This document shows positions 9,176 through 17,938 of a stretch of DNA of 64,000 bases, piece by piece. The DNA is from Shewanella acanthi (GTDB lineage Bacteria > Pseudomonadota > Gammaproteobacteria > Enterobacterales > Shewanellaceae). Under the pieces are notes generated by a model. It made no database searches, was not told where the DNA came from, and saw only the letters and a list, made by a program, of their open reading frames with translations. Every line of letters starts with the position of its first letter. Positions within the stretch are counted from its first letter, which is position 1. The position numbers and the translations under genes are program-made. The stretch is taken from contig NZ_CP080413.1 of assembly GCF_019457475.1 (NCBI RefSeq), forward strand, positions 992,001 through 1,056,000, in the 5' to 3' direction.

Positions 9176-11053
9176 CTAGGCATCTTCCCCATCTTCATCG
9201 GCAATCACTAAACGCGCGTTTTCAGGTAAATGGGCACCGATATAGCGCTGGTATTTTTTGCCCTTGAGTCGTTTTGTATCGACAAGCACTAGGCCATCGA
9301 TACAGTCGCCAAAGTCGGCGTCGATACCGAAGGCGAGAAATTTCACCCCACCAGGCTTACAAAGCTCGCCATATTGTTTATAAAGCGTCGGCACAGCTGC
9401 GTCCATACTGGCCAGCAGCTGCTTAAGCTGCTTGAAGTTTGTCTGATAATCGCCCGTGACGTAGTGGCTATCAAGCATGCTACAGCGCTCTGCAGGCAAG
9501 CCAAAGGGCGACATAGCGGTCGCCATGGAGTGCTCGGTGGCAAACTCTCTGCTGTAAAAATGCACGAGTAATTCGCGGGCATTGCCGGGCAATTGATTGC
9601 TGATGGATACTGGGCCAAACAGATAGCGATACTCAGGGTGTTTTGCTAAAAAAGCACCAATGCCAAACCAGAGGTAATCTAAGCTGCGTTTACCCCAATA
9701 TTTGGGCTGCACAAAACTGCGACCTAATTCTAGTCCTTGGCGCACATAGGGGATAAACCCATCACTAAACTGGAATAACGACTGACTATAAAGGCTATTG
9801 GCGCCATATTGGCTTAATACCTGCTCTCCGCTCGCAAAGCGATAGGCGCCAACGATTTCCATCTGTTGCTTATCCCAAAGCACTAAGTGATGGTAATAGG
9901 AGTCATATTTATCGATATCGCGGCGCTTGCCACTGCCTTCGCCAACGGCGCGAAAGGCGATTTCCCGAAGACGGCCAATCTCTCGCATGATGGGATTACT
10001 ATCCCTGTGCTGATACAGGTAAATCAGCATATTGTCTTGTGTCTGGCCAAGCAGCTCACATTGTTGTAGTGCGGATTGCAGCTCACGGCGAGGCTCGGGA
10101 TGAGCGATGGCATTTTGGGTAACAAACAGGGGCTTCTTGTTTTTACCAATTCGATACAGGTGATTCTTGAGCAGCTTCACCTTTGTTTTAAGGGGGAAAT
10201 CCATACCGCGCACGGCTTCATGGGGGATAAGCTCACCGATGCGAACCGGCATATTGCGCTTGGCCTGCTTAAACATTTCCTTGACCAGCAGTAGCGTCGC
10301 TAAGGGCTTGTAAATCATCGATGCCCCATAGAAAGCCACGGAGTTTTTGGCATCTAAGTAAATGGGCAGCAGCGGCGCGTTGCAGGAAATTGCCAGCCGC
10401 AAAAAGCCCGAATGCCACTGGGTATCACGCACTCCATTTGGGCGTAATCGAGAGACTTCACCCGAGGGGAAAATCAGCACCGCCCCTTCGCTGCGAAGAT
10501 GCTGGTGGATCTTGTCTAAATACTGTTTGGGTGTGCCGCCTGTCATATTACGCACGGGCAGTAAAATCGAATGCAGCGGTGTGATGGCCATCAGTAGCTC
10601 GTTGGCGACGACCTTAAGATCAGGGCGGATTTCACTGATGAGCTTAATCAGGGCAAGACCGTCGAGGGAGCCTATTGGATGATTGGCAAAAATCACCACT
10701 CGGCCTTCGCTGGGAATATTTTCGATTTCATTGGCGGGCACGGTAAAGCTAAAGTCAAAACTGGCGAGCACCTGTTCGACAAAATCGACTCCCTGCAGAT
10801 AGGAGAACTGCTGAGCAATATCGTTGCACTGCTTTTCGTTCAGCAGATAGCGCAGCATGGCTTTGGTGGGTTTGGCGAGCCAAGGCTTGCCGTTGAGGTT
10901 AGGGAGATTTTGCTGCACCACATTGTCGACGGTAAAAATCTTGTTCTCGCCCTTGGCGGTTACAGTGGCTATGGCTTCCCTTGTTGAAAGTGCGGATGAC
11001 CTTTCGTTGTCGTTAGTTAACGGCTCGGTATTGAGTTGTTCCATATCAGGCAA
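9176..11053 (-). CDS. two-domain acyltransferase, OlsF-like (PlsC + OlsB/GNAT)
   Basis: A 625-aa membrane-lipid enzyme with two acyltransferase domains. The N-terminal PlsC-like domain (about 60-310) has FANHPIGSLDG, with histidine 125 and aspartate 131 as the catalytic pair, and the acceptor motif FPSGEVSR near 195-202. The C-terminal domain (about 345-600) resembles OlsB/COG3176 N-acyltransferases, with REIGRLREIAFRAVGEG and DKYDSYYHHLVLWD. This order matches OlsF, the bifunctional ornithine-lipid synthase known from Serratia and Vibrio: the GNAT-like half N-acylates ornithine and the PlsC-like half adds the second acyl chain. The function here is inferred from architecture only. It overlaps the upstream phosphatase gene by 8 bases, so the two are co-translated. 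Confidence 0.65.
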   Translation of the reverse strand: MPDMEQLNTEPLTNDNERSSALSTREAIATVTAKGENKIFTVDNVVQQNLPNLNGKPWLAKPTKAMLRYLLNEKQCNDIAQQFSYLQGVDFVEQVLASFDFSFTVPANEIENIPSEGRVVIFANHPIGSLDGLALIKLISEIRPDLKVVANELLMAITPLHSILLPVRNMTGGTPKQYLDKIHQHLRSEGAVLIFPSGEVSRLRPNGVRDTQWHSGFLRLAISCNAPLLPIYLDAKNSVAFYGASMIYKPLATLLLVKEMFKQAKRNMPVRIGELIPHEAVRGMDFPLKTKVKLLKNHLYRIGKNKKPLFVTQNAIAHPEPRRELQSALQQCELLGQTQDNMLIYLYQHRDSNPIMREIGRLREIAFRAVGEGSGKRRDIDKYDSYYHHLVLWDKQQMEIVGAYRFASGEQVLSQYGANSLYSQSLFQFSDGFIPYVRQGLELGRSFVQPKYWGKRSLDYLWFGIGAFLAKHPEYRYLFGPVSISNQLPGNARELLVHFYSREFATEHSMATAMSPFGLPAERCSMLDSHYVTGDYQTNFKQLKQLLASMDAAVPTLYKQYGELCKPGGVKFLAFGIDADFGDCIDGLVLVDTKRLKGKKYQRYIGAHLPENARLVIADEDGEDA

Positions 11054-12071
11054 CGTCCCTTGGTTGAATGGCTGGATTGGTCGTTACACTTTGGGCGGCA
11101 AGCGTCGATTTGGCCGAAATTGGTGCGAGGCTAATGCTGCTAATCAGTTCGAGGCTTAAACTGGGGTCATGCCAGCGGCATAATTGCAGCTCGCCGCTTA
11201 AGGTTTCGGTGAGCAGGCTGCAGTTTTCGACCCAATCGCCGTCGTTGGCGTAGATAAGTTGGCGTTTATCCGGCGTCGTTGAGTAACTACCACGTTGATG
11301 AATGGACAGCTCTGGCTGGTGGATATGGCCGCAAACTACCCCATCGACATCGTAATGTTGTGCGTATTTGAGGACGGCTTGGCGATAGAGGCTAATGGCC
11401 GCCTGCGCCTTAGAAACCCGCGCCTTGAGATAGCCCGCAAGCGACCAGTAGGGATATCCGAGTCGCTCCCGAAAGCGGTGTAGTTGGCGATTGAGGAACA
11501 TCAGCAAATCGTAAAGATGATCACCCAGCTTGGCGTAAAAGCGACCCATGCAGACGTCGGCATCGAATTGATCGCCGTGGAGCATTAGGAGTTTGCGTCC
11601 GCTAATCCCTTGATGAATGTGCTGACGACTCATTTTGATGTTAAGCAGTGTCAGCTGCGCGTAGGGCTTAAGTAACTCGTCGTGATTGCCGGGTAAGTAG
11701 TGCACTTGGCAGCCATTTTGTGCCAGCTCGACTATTTTTTGCAGAACTAAGTTGTGATGCTCGGGCCAATGAAAGCGGCGTTTCAGCGCCCAGATATCAA
11801 TAATATCGCCGACCAGATACAGGTATTGGCACTGGACAGTACTCAGCATATTGAGCAGGAACTCGGCCTTACAATCCTTACTACCCAAATGGATATCCGA
11901 CAGCCACAGGGCATTGACTCTGATTGGGTGAGGCGGCGCTTTCTCAAGTTTTGTGGTTGTAGGATCTGTGGGGCTAAATGGGGTGGAATGGTTATTTTGG
12001 GGGGGAGAATAGAAATTCGCAGTGGATTGCCGCGGATTGTCGGCGTTCGAGAACTGAATTCCTGCCATCAT
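11046..12071 (-). CDS. LpxH-like metallophosphoesterase
   Basis: A calcineurin-like phosphatase of the UDP-2,3-diacylglucosamine diphosphatase group (COG2908), 341 aa. The metal-binding series is complete: SDIHLG, GDIIDIW, PGNHDE, HGDQFD and GHIHQPE. It is longer than true LpxH (about 240 aa): an N-terminal region of about 45 residues rich in polar residues and prolines precedes the domain, and a C-terminal tail follows. It may be a paralogue acting on another lipid head group. The N-terminal start is uncertain because the first conserved residues begin at NALWLSDIH near residue 50. It is the first gene of a two-gene unit with the OlsF-like acyltransferase, supporting a membrane-lipid role. 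Confidence 0.7.
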   Translation of the reverse strand: MMAGIQFSNADNPRQSTANFYSPPQNNHSTPFSPTDPTTTKLEKAPPHPIRVNALWLSDIHLGSKDCKAEFLLNMLSTVQCQYLYLVGDIIDIWALKRRFHWPEHHNLVLQKIVELAQNGCQVHYLPGNHDELLKPYAQLTLLNIKMSRQHIHQGISGRKLLMLHGDQFDADVCMGRFYAKLGDHLYDLLMFLNRQLHRFRERLGYPYWSLAGYLKARVSKAQAAISLYRQAVLKYAQHYDVDGVVCGHIHQPELSIHQRGSYSTTPDKRQLIYANDGDWVENCSLLTETLSGELQLCRWHDPSLSLELISSISLAPISAKSTLAAQSVTTNPAIQPRDVA

Positions 12072-12160
12072 TTTTCACCTTTTTGGCTTTTAATGACTGC
12101 AGAGGTTAATGAGTACCTTTGACTGAATGATGACGGCGAAATGACATGCAAATGACAAAT

Positions 12161-12190
12161 GTAAAAAGGGGAGTCTTTGCTGACTCCCCT
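12161..12190 (-). terminator. intrinsic terminator of the YjiH-family gene
   Basis: On the minus strand the stem AGGGGAGTC/GACTCCCCT (9 bp, 6-base loop) is followed by a run of T. It lies about 28 bases past the stop codon of the YjiH-like gene. Confidence 0.85.
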
Positions 12191-12217
12191 CTAATGATTT
12201 ACCGTTATTAAGTTTGC

Positions 12218-13576
12218 TTAGAACAGCAGGTGTGCCATTCCCGCAATCACTGGCAGCGTGACTAAGGTACGCAGAATAAAAATCACAAACAGTTCAGCGA
12301 AGTTAACGGGGATCTTGCTGCCAATCAGCAGGGCGCCTACTTCACTCATATAAATAAGTTGAGTCACCGACAGGGCTGCAATTACAAAGCGGGTCATATC
12401 CGCTTCAATCGAGCTTGCCAGAATCGATGGGATAAACATATCCGCAAAGCCAACCACGATAGTTTTAGAGGCTTCGGTGGCTTCTGGAATGTGCAGTAGC
12501 TCGAGTAATGGGATAAATGGCATGCCAAGATAGTTAAATATTGGCGTGTGCTCGGCAATGATCAGCGCCGTTGTACCAATCGCCATGACCACTGGGATAA
12601 TACCAAACACCATATCGACGACGTTTTTAATGCCTTCGCTAAATACGGCCTTTACACCTCCGGCAGTCGAAGCTTTTTCAAGTGCCTTATCGAAACCCCA
12701 GGAAAGTGCATTGTGGCCTGCAGGGATGATTTCATCATCGGCATGACGAGGGGTATCGTCGATATAGCTATCTTTTTTCCAAGACAGCGGCGGCAGTTTT
12801 GGCACGATAATCGCGGCGGCTAACCCGGCTAAACACACCGTTAGGTAGAAGGGCACGAACATATGTTCAAGCTTCACCTGTGAAATCACCACTAAGCTGA
12901 AGGTAATCGATACCGCAGAGAAAGTGGTACCGATAACGGCCGCTTCTCTCTGAGTATAAAAGCGCGCTTCGTATTGTTTACTGGTCAGCAAAATCCCCAC
13001 ACTACCGTCACCTAACCACGAAGCCATACAGTCGATGGCGCTGCGACCTGGCAAGTTAAATACCGGGCGCATGATTTTAGTCAGCAGCGTGCCGAACAGT
13101 TCTAATAAACCAAAGTTCAACAGTAGTGGCAGTAACATTCCCGCGAAAATAAATACGCACAGTAGTACGGGTAACAGATCGTTTAGTACCAGAGCACCAG
13201 TGCTTGAGGAATTAATGGCTTCAGGGCCAATACCAAAGAAGGTTAATACGATAAAGATGGCACCGACAACGCGAGTCACTAACCACAGCGGGCTGATATT
13301 CAGCAGGCTATTCAGGAAGTGGTTATTCACAATCGCTTTGGGCTTTAGGGCTTTGGTGAGCACCGAGGCTAGGGCCATGAAAACCACTATCGTCGTCACA
13401 ATTCCCGTGATCACATCGCTCAGGGCACTTTGCAGCGCTTTAGAGATAATCGCGATTGGAATGGTAATCGCATCGTTGTAGCTGATAGGGGTCATAAAGA
13501 GTAATAGACCGATCAGCGAAGGGACGATAAAGGTGAGTATCGTCTTGAGGTTGCGGTTTTTATGTTCAGTAGCCAA
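12218..13576 (-). CDS. YjiH-family nucleoside-recognition membrane protein
   Basis: A polytopic inner-membrane protein, 452 aa, with about ten hydrophobic helices. The N-terminal sequence IVPSLIGLLLFMTPI, the GDGSVGILLT block and the late SEVGALLIGSKIPV segment are typical of the YjiH family, which carries the nucleoside-recognition (Gate) domain. The transported compound is not established for the family. A charged cytoplasmic loop around residues 265-300 (DSYIDDTPRHADDE) divides the two membrane halves. It is monocistronic, with its own terminator, behind a long intergenic region. Confidence 0.75.
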   Translation of the reverse strand: MATEHKNRNLKTILTFIVPSLIGLLLFMTPISYNDAITIPIAIISKALQSALSDVITGIVTTIVVFMALASVLTKALKPKAIVNNHFLNSLLNISPLWLVTRVVGAIFIVLTFFGIGPEAINSSSTGALVLNDLLPVLLCVFIFAGMLLPLLLNFGLLELFGTLLTKIMRPVFNLPGRSAIDCMASWLGDGSVGILLTSKQYEARFYTQREAAVIGTTFSAVSITFSLVVISQVKLEHMFVPFYLTVCLAGLAAAIIVPKLPPLSWKKDSYIDDTPRHADDEIIPAGHNALSWGFDKALEKASTAGGVKAVFSEGIKNVVDMVFGIIPVVMAIGTTALIIAEHTPIFNYLGMPFIPLLELLHIPEATEASKTIVVGFADMFIPSILASSIEADMTRFVIAALSVTQLIYMSEVGALLIGSKIPVNFAELFVIFILRTLVTLPVIAGMAHLLF

Positions 13577-14267
13577 TGGTGTACACCTTAAAATACGAGT
13601 CGCACAGAATTAACTTGAATAAAGCGCCACCTTATGCCGATTTTTAGCCGAGTTAAGGTGCATTTTCATTCAGCTCAAATTTGAGAAGCGGGAAGATTAC
13701 TCGCTTAGCTCGACTAAGTAAAATGATTAGCTAATTTGTTTGAGATAAGCAGTAAAACAGCATAGTTATTTTTGGCGGCTTAGCCAAGGAATGTGCGCTA
13801 TAAGCCCGTCAGAGCTACTGTAAACTCACTTTTAAATCAGAGTTTTAGCACCTGGTGTTAATTAAGGTTAGCGATTTTGTTGTGCAACTGGGTTTATTTA
13901 TACCTGCTGACGCAATTGGCTAAAAATAAACCGCATAAAACGGGGTAAAAGAATTATTGCGGGTTTATTGAGCAATATTTTACTGTTTGGCTGGCAATTG
14001 CCACATTCAATGTAAATAAGGTATGGCTGAGGCATGCTTGCTCAACGTTATTCAGTTGCTGATGCATAAAGCGCATTTTTATGCGTTTTATGTCAAAGAT
14101 TGTGGGCATCTACTCGTTAAGGTATCGAAATCGCGGTAAAAACTAAAGCTGACTAAATAAGCGTTAACGGCGAAAAAATAAAAAATTACCATAAAGAAGA
14201 TATGCGCCGCTTTAATTATTCGTAATTCCATGTAAGTTAGTACTATTCCTACTGAGTTAGTGTATTC
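13577..14267. other. 691-base divergent intergenic region
   Basis: No convincing gene is seen between the divergent YjiH and DUF998 genes. It contains a perfect 12-bp palindrome CTCAAATTTGAG at 13674-13685 and a strong hairpin at 14065-14092. A 69-codon frame on the minus strand near 14088-14297 overlaps the DUF998 start and looks fortuitous. Confidence 0.5.
14065..14092. repeat. 12-bp hairpin with TTTT loop
   Basis: Arms CATAAAGCGCAT and ATGCGTTTTATG pair at 11 of 12 positions around a 4-base loop. No U-run follows, so it is not a typical terminator. Function unknown. Confidence 0.45.
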
Positions 14268-14963
14268 ATGACTAGTACTAGAAAAATTGCCGTGCATAAG
14301 GGTGTCGCACTGGCCAATAAGTTTGGGTTTTTAGGATTATTTGGCATCCTCTTGGGGTTAGTGGGCGCCGTGATTGGCTTTGATTATTCTGAAACCAAAA
14401 CCTTTAACTTTTTAAATCATACCCTGAGTGAACTCGGCACCTATGGCCATTCCTCCTCTGCCGTTGTACTCAACGGTGGATTATTTTTTGGTAGCCTTAG
14501 CATTGCCTTCTATTGTCTGTCATCCCTGCAGAATGTGACTCGTTTTTGGGGATATCCCTTCTTTGTCTTTATGACCTTAACTTTTCTTGCCCTCTCGTCC
14601 ATAGGCTTGTTTCCGGTAAATGTCTACCATCTGCATATTTTAGGGCTTAAATGGTTTTTCTATTTTGGGAGTTTAAGCGCGGTCTGTTACTTGATTTGGG
14701 CAGGTTTAAGTCCGTTACCGGCTCGGGGCTGGAATGTGTTACTCGCCCTGATGGTGTTTGTCAGTATGATGACCTTTCTATACGCCCCTCAGTTAGGATT
14801 GGGGCTCACGGAGGGGGATAGACCTTTCTATCAAGAGATGGTGGTGCAGCTGCCCAGACCCGAACTCTGGTGGCCGGCCTTACTCGAATGGGTTGGCTTG
14901 GCAAGTTTGCTTGCTTGGACGCTAATGTTGTTAGTCAGCGGGACTTCACTCACCCAAGACTAA
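14268..14963 (+). CDS. DUF998-family membrane protein
   Basis: A 231-aa inner-membrane protein with about six hydrophobic helices. The arrangement (FGILLGLVGAVIGFDY, then NHTLSELGTYGHSSSAVVLNGGLFFGS as NHTLSELGTYGHSS and NGGLFFGS, then GLFPVNVYHLHILGL) fits the DUF998 family, whose function is not defined. The conserved polar patches SELG and the HxxH in YHLHILGL face the same side of successive helices in that family. The ribosome binding site is weak. The gene stands alone, convergent with ubiV 27 bases away. Confidence 0.65.
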   Translation: MTSTRKIAVHKGVALANKFGFLGLFGILLGLVGAVIGFDYSETKTFNFLNHTLSELGTYGHSSSAVVLNGGLFFGSLSIAFYCLSSLQNVTRFWGYPFFVFMTLTFLALSSIGLFPVNVYHLHILGLKWFFYFGSLSAVCYLIWAGLSPLPARGWNVLLALMVFVSMMTFLYAPQLGLGLTEGDRPFYQEMVVQLPRPELWWPALLEWVGLASLLAWTLMLLVSGTSLTQD

Positions 14964-14990
14964 CGCTTGAGTGAGTGATTAACATAACCC

Positions 14991-15854
14991 TTAAAATCTC
15001 GCCAGTCCGGCTTCCCCAAACCAATAGCCATTACAGCTAAGCGCGTCCGTTAATGGCATTTGTGGCTCATTTGCATCGAGTGATTGGATGAGTCCTTCCG
15101 CTTTGGTAATACATCCGACACTATTAGGTGAGAAGCGAAACACATCTACGCCCATTTGTTGCATGGCTGTGGCTTCACTGCGTAAATCCACGCAGCTTGC
15201 CGATTGGGTTTGAATGCCATTGAGCCTGAGTAGCGGCTGTTGCTCTTGGGTTTGCGCCAATAATCCCTTTGAATATTGCTTACAGACTGTTTCACAACTG
15301 TCCTTGGAACGTTGTTTATGTCTTGCGGTAAAACAGCGCGCCGAATGGGCTAAAGGCAAATAGCCGTGGCCAAAGACTTCAACCTCGAATGCGGGCTTTT
15401 CGGCAATGACTTGCCCAAGCCAATGCTTTGAAAGCTCGATGGGCATAACAAAACGCCTCATTCCGCTTTGCTTTAAAATCTCAAGGCTAGCGCGGTTATA
15501 GTTGTTGATACTCGGTCCACTGACGAAGGGCAAGTGATGTTCTTTTGCCGCATGCACTGCGCCCATATCGTTGGCCTCAATCATAAACTCACCATTGTTA
15601 ACTTGACGTTTAAGCTCAGCGTACTCCGAGGGGCTTTCAATTAAGGCGAGTGTCGATAGCACGACTTCTTTACCCGCTTGTTTGAGCATTTGTGCTAGGG
15701 CGAGATAATCGCCCCACTTGAGCTCACGCCGACGGCTACAAACCGCTTCGCCTAAATACACAATGGGGACATTGCTGTTCGCGACGGCTTGATAAAAATC
15801 GCTGACCTGTTGTTTTTCCCAGCAATAAAGTAGCGGGCCAAGGGAGATTTTCAT
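14991..15854 (-). CDS. ubiV: O2-independent ubiquinone biosynthesis protein UbiV
   Basis: A U32-family [4Fe-4S] protein of 287 aa (formerly YhbV). With UbiU it hydroxylates the ubiquinone ring without oxygen, allowing quinone synthesis under anaerobiosis. The four cluster cysteines are visible at residues 39, 174, 187 and 191, with the same C-x12-C-x3-C spacing as the E. coli protein (C180, C193, C197 there). The N-terminus starts directly on the TIM-barrel strand ISLGPLLYCW. It lies 73 bases downstream of ubiU on the same strand, so the two are probably one transcript. Confidence 0.92.
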   Translation of the reverse strand: MKISLGPLLYCWEKQQVSDFYQAVANSNVPIVYLGEAVCSRRRELKWGDYLALAQMLKQAGKEVVLSTLALIESPSEYAELKRQVNNGEFMIEANDMGAVHAAKEHHLPFVSGPSINNYNRASLEILKQSGMRRFVMPIELSKHWLGQVIAEKPAFEVEVFGHGYLPLAHSARCFTARHKQRSKDSCETVCKQYSKGLLAQTQEQQPLLRLNGIQTQSASCVDLRSEATAMQQMGVDVFRFSPNSVGCITKAEGLIQSLDANEPQMPLTDALSCNGYWFGEAGLARF

Positions 15855-15927
15855 AAATAGTTCTTCTGTATTCTGTTAAAACAAGTGACCTGTAAATGCA
15901 ATTTAGCGAATTGCTTGAGTCCAATCG

Positions 15928-16929
15928 TTATTGCCAGTTGCGCTCATAGGCACCTAGGGTAGTAATTTGCCCCTCTGATACTTTGGCTAAGGCTTGTTCC
16001 CAATGGGTTTGGGTCTGGAATTTATCGGGGTTATCCAGATAGGTATCAATCGCTTGACGCCAGACCCGAGTCACTTGCTCAACGTAGGCAGGGCTGCGTT
16101 GACGCCCTTCAATTTTTAGCGACACTATCCCCGCGCGAGCAAGCTCTGGCAGCAGACTTAAGGTGTTTAAGCTCGTGGGGGACTCGAGTAAATACTGGGG
16201 AGATTCACTCTCCTCTGTGAGGTAGCGTCCTTTGCAGACAACGGGGTAACCCATTTGCTCATCGATCCCCGATTTGTCGATCAACACATCATTGAGAAGG
16301 GTGAGTCTATCTTGTCCCTCTTCTTGCCAGCGGACATGCTTGGCGGGCGAGCAGGAGCCGCCAGTATTCGGGGATTGACCCGTTACATAGGATGATAAGT
16401 GGCAACGCCCCTCGGCCATAATGCACAGACTGCCAAAGGCAAAGACCTCGAGATCGACAGGGCTGACCTTGGCTAAATCCCGCACCTGCTTTATCGACAG
16501 TACCCGCGGGAGTACGACCCGTTGAATATTAAAGGCCTGTTTGTAAAAACTGAGGGCGCCAAGATTAGTCGCACTCGCCTGAACCGACAGGTGCAATGGC
16601 AGGTGAGGGTAGTGTTTATGGGCATAATCGAGTAGCGAAAGGTCGGCAACGATTAATGCATCCGCACCTAATTTTGCGGCTAAATCGATAGCTTGATACC
16701 AGCGATGTTCTTCATTGGGTTTAGGGAACGTATTGAGGGTGAGGAAGATTTTCTTTCCCCTTTGGTGCGCTAATTCAATGCCTTCCTGTAACTTGGCTTC
16801 GGTGAAGTTTAACCCTGCGAATGACCGGGCATTAGTGTCGTCCTTTAGCCCTAGATAAATGGCATCGGCACCAGCCTGTAATGCTGACTTGAGTGAAGCC
16901 AGATTGCCTGCCGGACATAACAACTCCAT
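15928..16929 (-). CDS. ubiU: O2-independent ubiquinone biosynthesis protein UbiU
   Basis: The partner of UbiV and also a U32-family [4Fe-4S] protein, 333 aa (formerly YhbU). It begins MELLCPAGNLASLKSAL, the family signature. Cysteines 169, 176, 193 and 232 occupy exactly the positions reported as cluster ligands in E. coli UbiU, inside FGSLCIMAEGRC, GGSCSPA and YPVVCKGRY. The UbiU-UbiV heterodimer performs oxygen-independent ring hydroxylation, probably using prephenate as oxygen donor. It is divergent from ubiT across 128 bases, matching the functional grouping. Confidence 0.95.
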   Translation of the reverse strand: MELLCPAGNLASLKSALQAGADAIYLGLKDDTNARSFAGLNFTEAKLQEGIELAHQRGKKIFLTLNTFPKPNEEHRWYQAIDLAAKLGADALIVADLSLLDYAHKHYPHLPLHLSVQASATNLGALSFYKQAFNIQRVVLPRVLSIKQVRDLAKVSPVDLEVFAFGSLCIMAEGRCHLSSYVTGQSPNTGGSCSPAKHVRWQEEGQDRLTLLNDVLIDKSGIDEQMGYPVVCKGRYLTEESESPQYLLESPTSLNTLSLLPELARAGIVSLKIEGRQRSPAYVEQVTRVWRQAIDTYLDNPDKFQTQTHWEQALAKVSEGQITTLGAYERNWQ

Positions 16930-16992
16930 ATTCGTGCTCCCAATTAGATAATTGGGACGAAGTGTAGGAAAGATTGATTGACGGTGAATTGA

Positions 16993-17010
16993 TTTAAAAC
17001 AGGTTTTAAA
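16993..17010. promoter_or_regulatory. inverted repeat between ubiU and ubiT
   Basis: TTTAAAAC and GTTTTAAA form a perfect 8-bp dyad with a 2-base centre in the middle of the ubiU/ubiT divergent promoter region. It could be an operator for both genes. It does not match the FNR consensus TTGATnnnnATCAA. Confidence 0.5.
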
Positions 17011-17057
17011 CCATAAAATCTCGCTAGACTGGCCGTTAAGTGTTTTTTGAAAGGTAA

Positions 17058-17603
17058 TTGACCATGTACGCTGTTTTTTCAGCCAATTTAGCCAAAGAAT
17101 TGCTCACGCTCACCCCTAAGTTTGTAGGTCTGCCGCTGTCGAAAGTCCCCTTTAGTATCAAAGATAAGGCTATTGCAGAGCTGCTCGGATTATTACTTGC
17201 GTCCCAGGCGCAAGATGGCGAGCTGGATTTCCTAGAAGGCCAGTGGGTTGCCATTCGAGTGGAGGATTTAGGGCTACATTTTGAGGTGAGCTTTAATGGT
17301 CATTGGCTGGTGCGTCCGCTCACCGATGCCCAAGTTACTTTCAGTGCGCCATCGAGCGAATTAGTGTTAGTGGCTGCAGGTAAGGAGGACCCTGATACCT
17401 TATTTTTCCAACGAAAACTCAGTATTCAAGGGGATACCGAATTAGGGTTAGAGGTGAAAAACCTGCTGCTTGGGGTGGAGTTTGCCAGTTTGCCCACGCC
17501 GCTGCGCCTGAGCGTAGAGAAATTGGCAAGCGTTATCATGCATCTGCAGGCAAAGGCCAAACCAACGGTGGTGACTGTTCAACCCGCTGGTGCATATAAT
17601 TAG
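17058..17603 (+). CDS. ubiT: ubiquinone biosynthesis accessory factor UbiT
   Basis: An SCP2-domain lipid-binding protein, 181 aa (formerly YhbT), needed for oxygen-independent ubiquinone synthesis, where it is thought to carry hydrophobic quinone intermediates much as UbiJ does aerobically. The SCP2 fold reads from about residue 40 to 145, with the strand series VAIRVEDLGLHFEVSFNG and the typical DTLFFQRKLSIQGDTELGLEVKN region (DTLFFQRKLSIQG, DTELGLEVKN). The ATG at 17058 is taken from the frame start; MYAVFSANL at 17064 is an alternative with GGTAATTGACC upstream. It is divergent from ubiU-ubiV. Confidence 0.9.
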   Translation: MTMYAVFSANLAKELLTLTPKFVGLPLSKVPFSIKDKAIAELLGLLLASQAQDGELDFLEGQWVAIRVEDLGLHFEVSFNGHWLVRPLTDAQVTFSAPSSELVLVAAGKEDPDTLFFQRKLSIQGDTELGLEVKNLLLGVEFASLPTPLRLSVEKLASVIMHLQAKAKPTVVTVQPAGAYN

Positions 17604-17631
17604 TCGCTTGTTTTGATGCCATTGATTAAAC

Positions 17632-17663
17632 AAAAAGCCCCGCCAATCATGGCGGGGCTTTTT
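17632..17663. terminator. bidirectional terminator, copy A of a duplicated element
   Basis: A 14-bp perfect stem from A5-GCCCCGCCA to its complement has the 4-base loop ATCA. The complete 32 bases are the exact reverse complement of the terminator at 44915-44946. It lies between convergent ubiT and yfhL. Confidence 0.92.
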
Positions 17664-17682
17664 CGTCGTTTCCGATGGTGCT

Positions 17683-17934
17683 TTAAATTTTCTGGGTCAG
17701 AATGGCAAATTTCACCAGCAACTCATCGTGGGATTCGACGTGGTTCGGATCCGGGTCGATACAATCAATCGGACAAACCGACACACAGGTTGGTTTGTCG
17801 TAGTGGCCAACACATTCAGTACAGCGGTCGGGGTCAATCTCATAGATTTCTTCCCCCATAGTGATTGCCTGATTGGGACACTCGGGCTCACACATGTCGC
17901 AGTTAATGCAGCTGTCGTCGATCAGTAATGCCAT
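17683..17934 (-). CDS. yfhL: YfhL-family ferredoxin
   Basis: An 83-aa electron carrier with two [4Fe-4S] clusters of the Allochromatium (Alvin) ferredoxin type. The first set is C9, C12, C15 and C19. The second is C38, C41, C50 and C54, with the characteristic 8-residue insertion between C41 and C50, and an additional C58. It begins 5 bases after the trhP stop codon and must be co-transcribed with it. That suggests it feeds electrons to the Fe-S enzyme TrhP or helps maintain its cluster; this is inference from position. Confidence 0.92.
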   Translation of the reverse strand: MALLIDDSCINCDMCEPECPNQAITMGEEIYEIDPDRCTECVGHYDKPTCVSVCPIDCIDPDPNHVESHDELLVKFAILTQKI

Positions 17935-17938
17935 GACC

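Noticed and set aside
14088..14297. 69-codon hydrophobic frame on the minus strand
   Set aside because: It overlaps the DUF998 start region in antisense and contains no family feature; hydrophobicity comes from AT-rich sequence.
16930..17057. FNR site in the ubiU/ubiT intergenic region
   Set aside because: TTGATTTAAAACAG matches only one half-site of TTGATnnnnATCAA.
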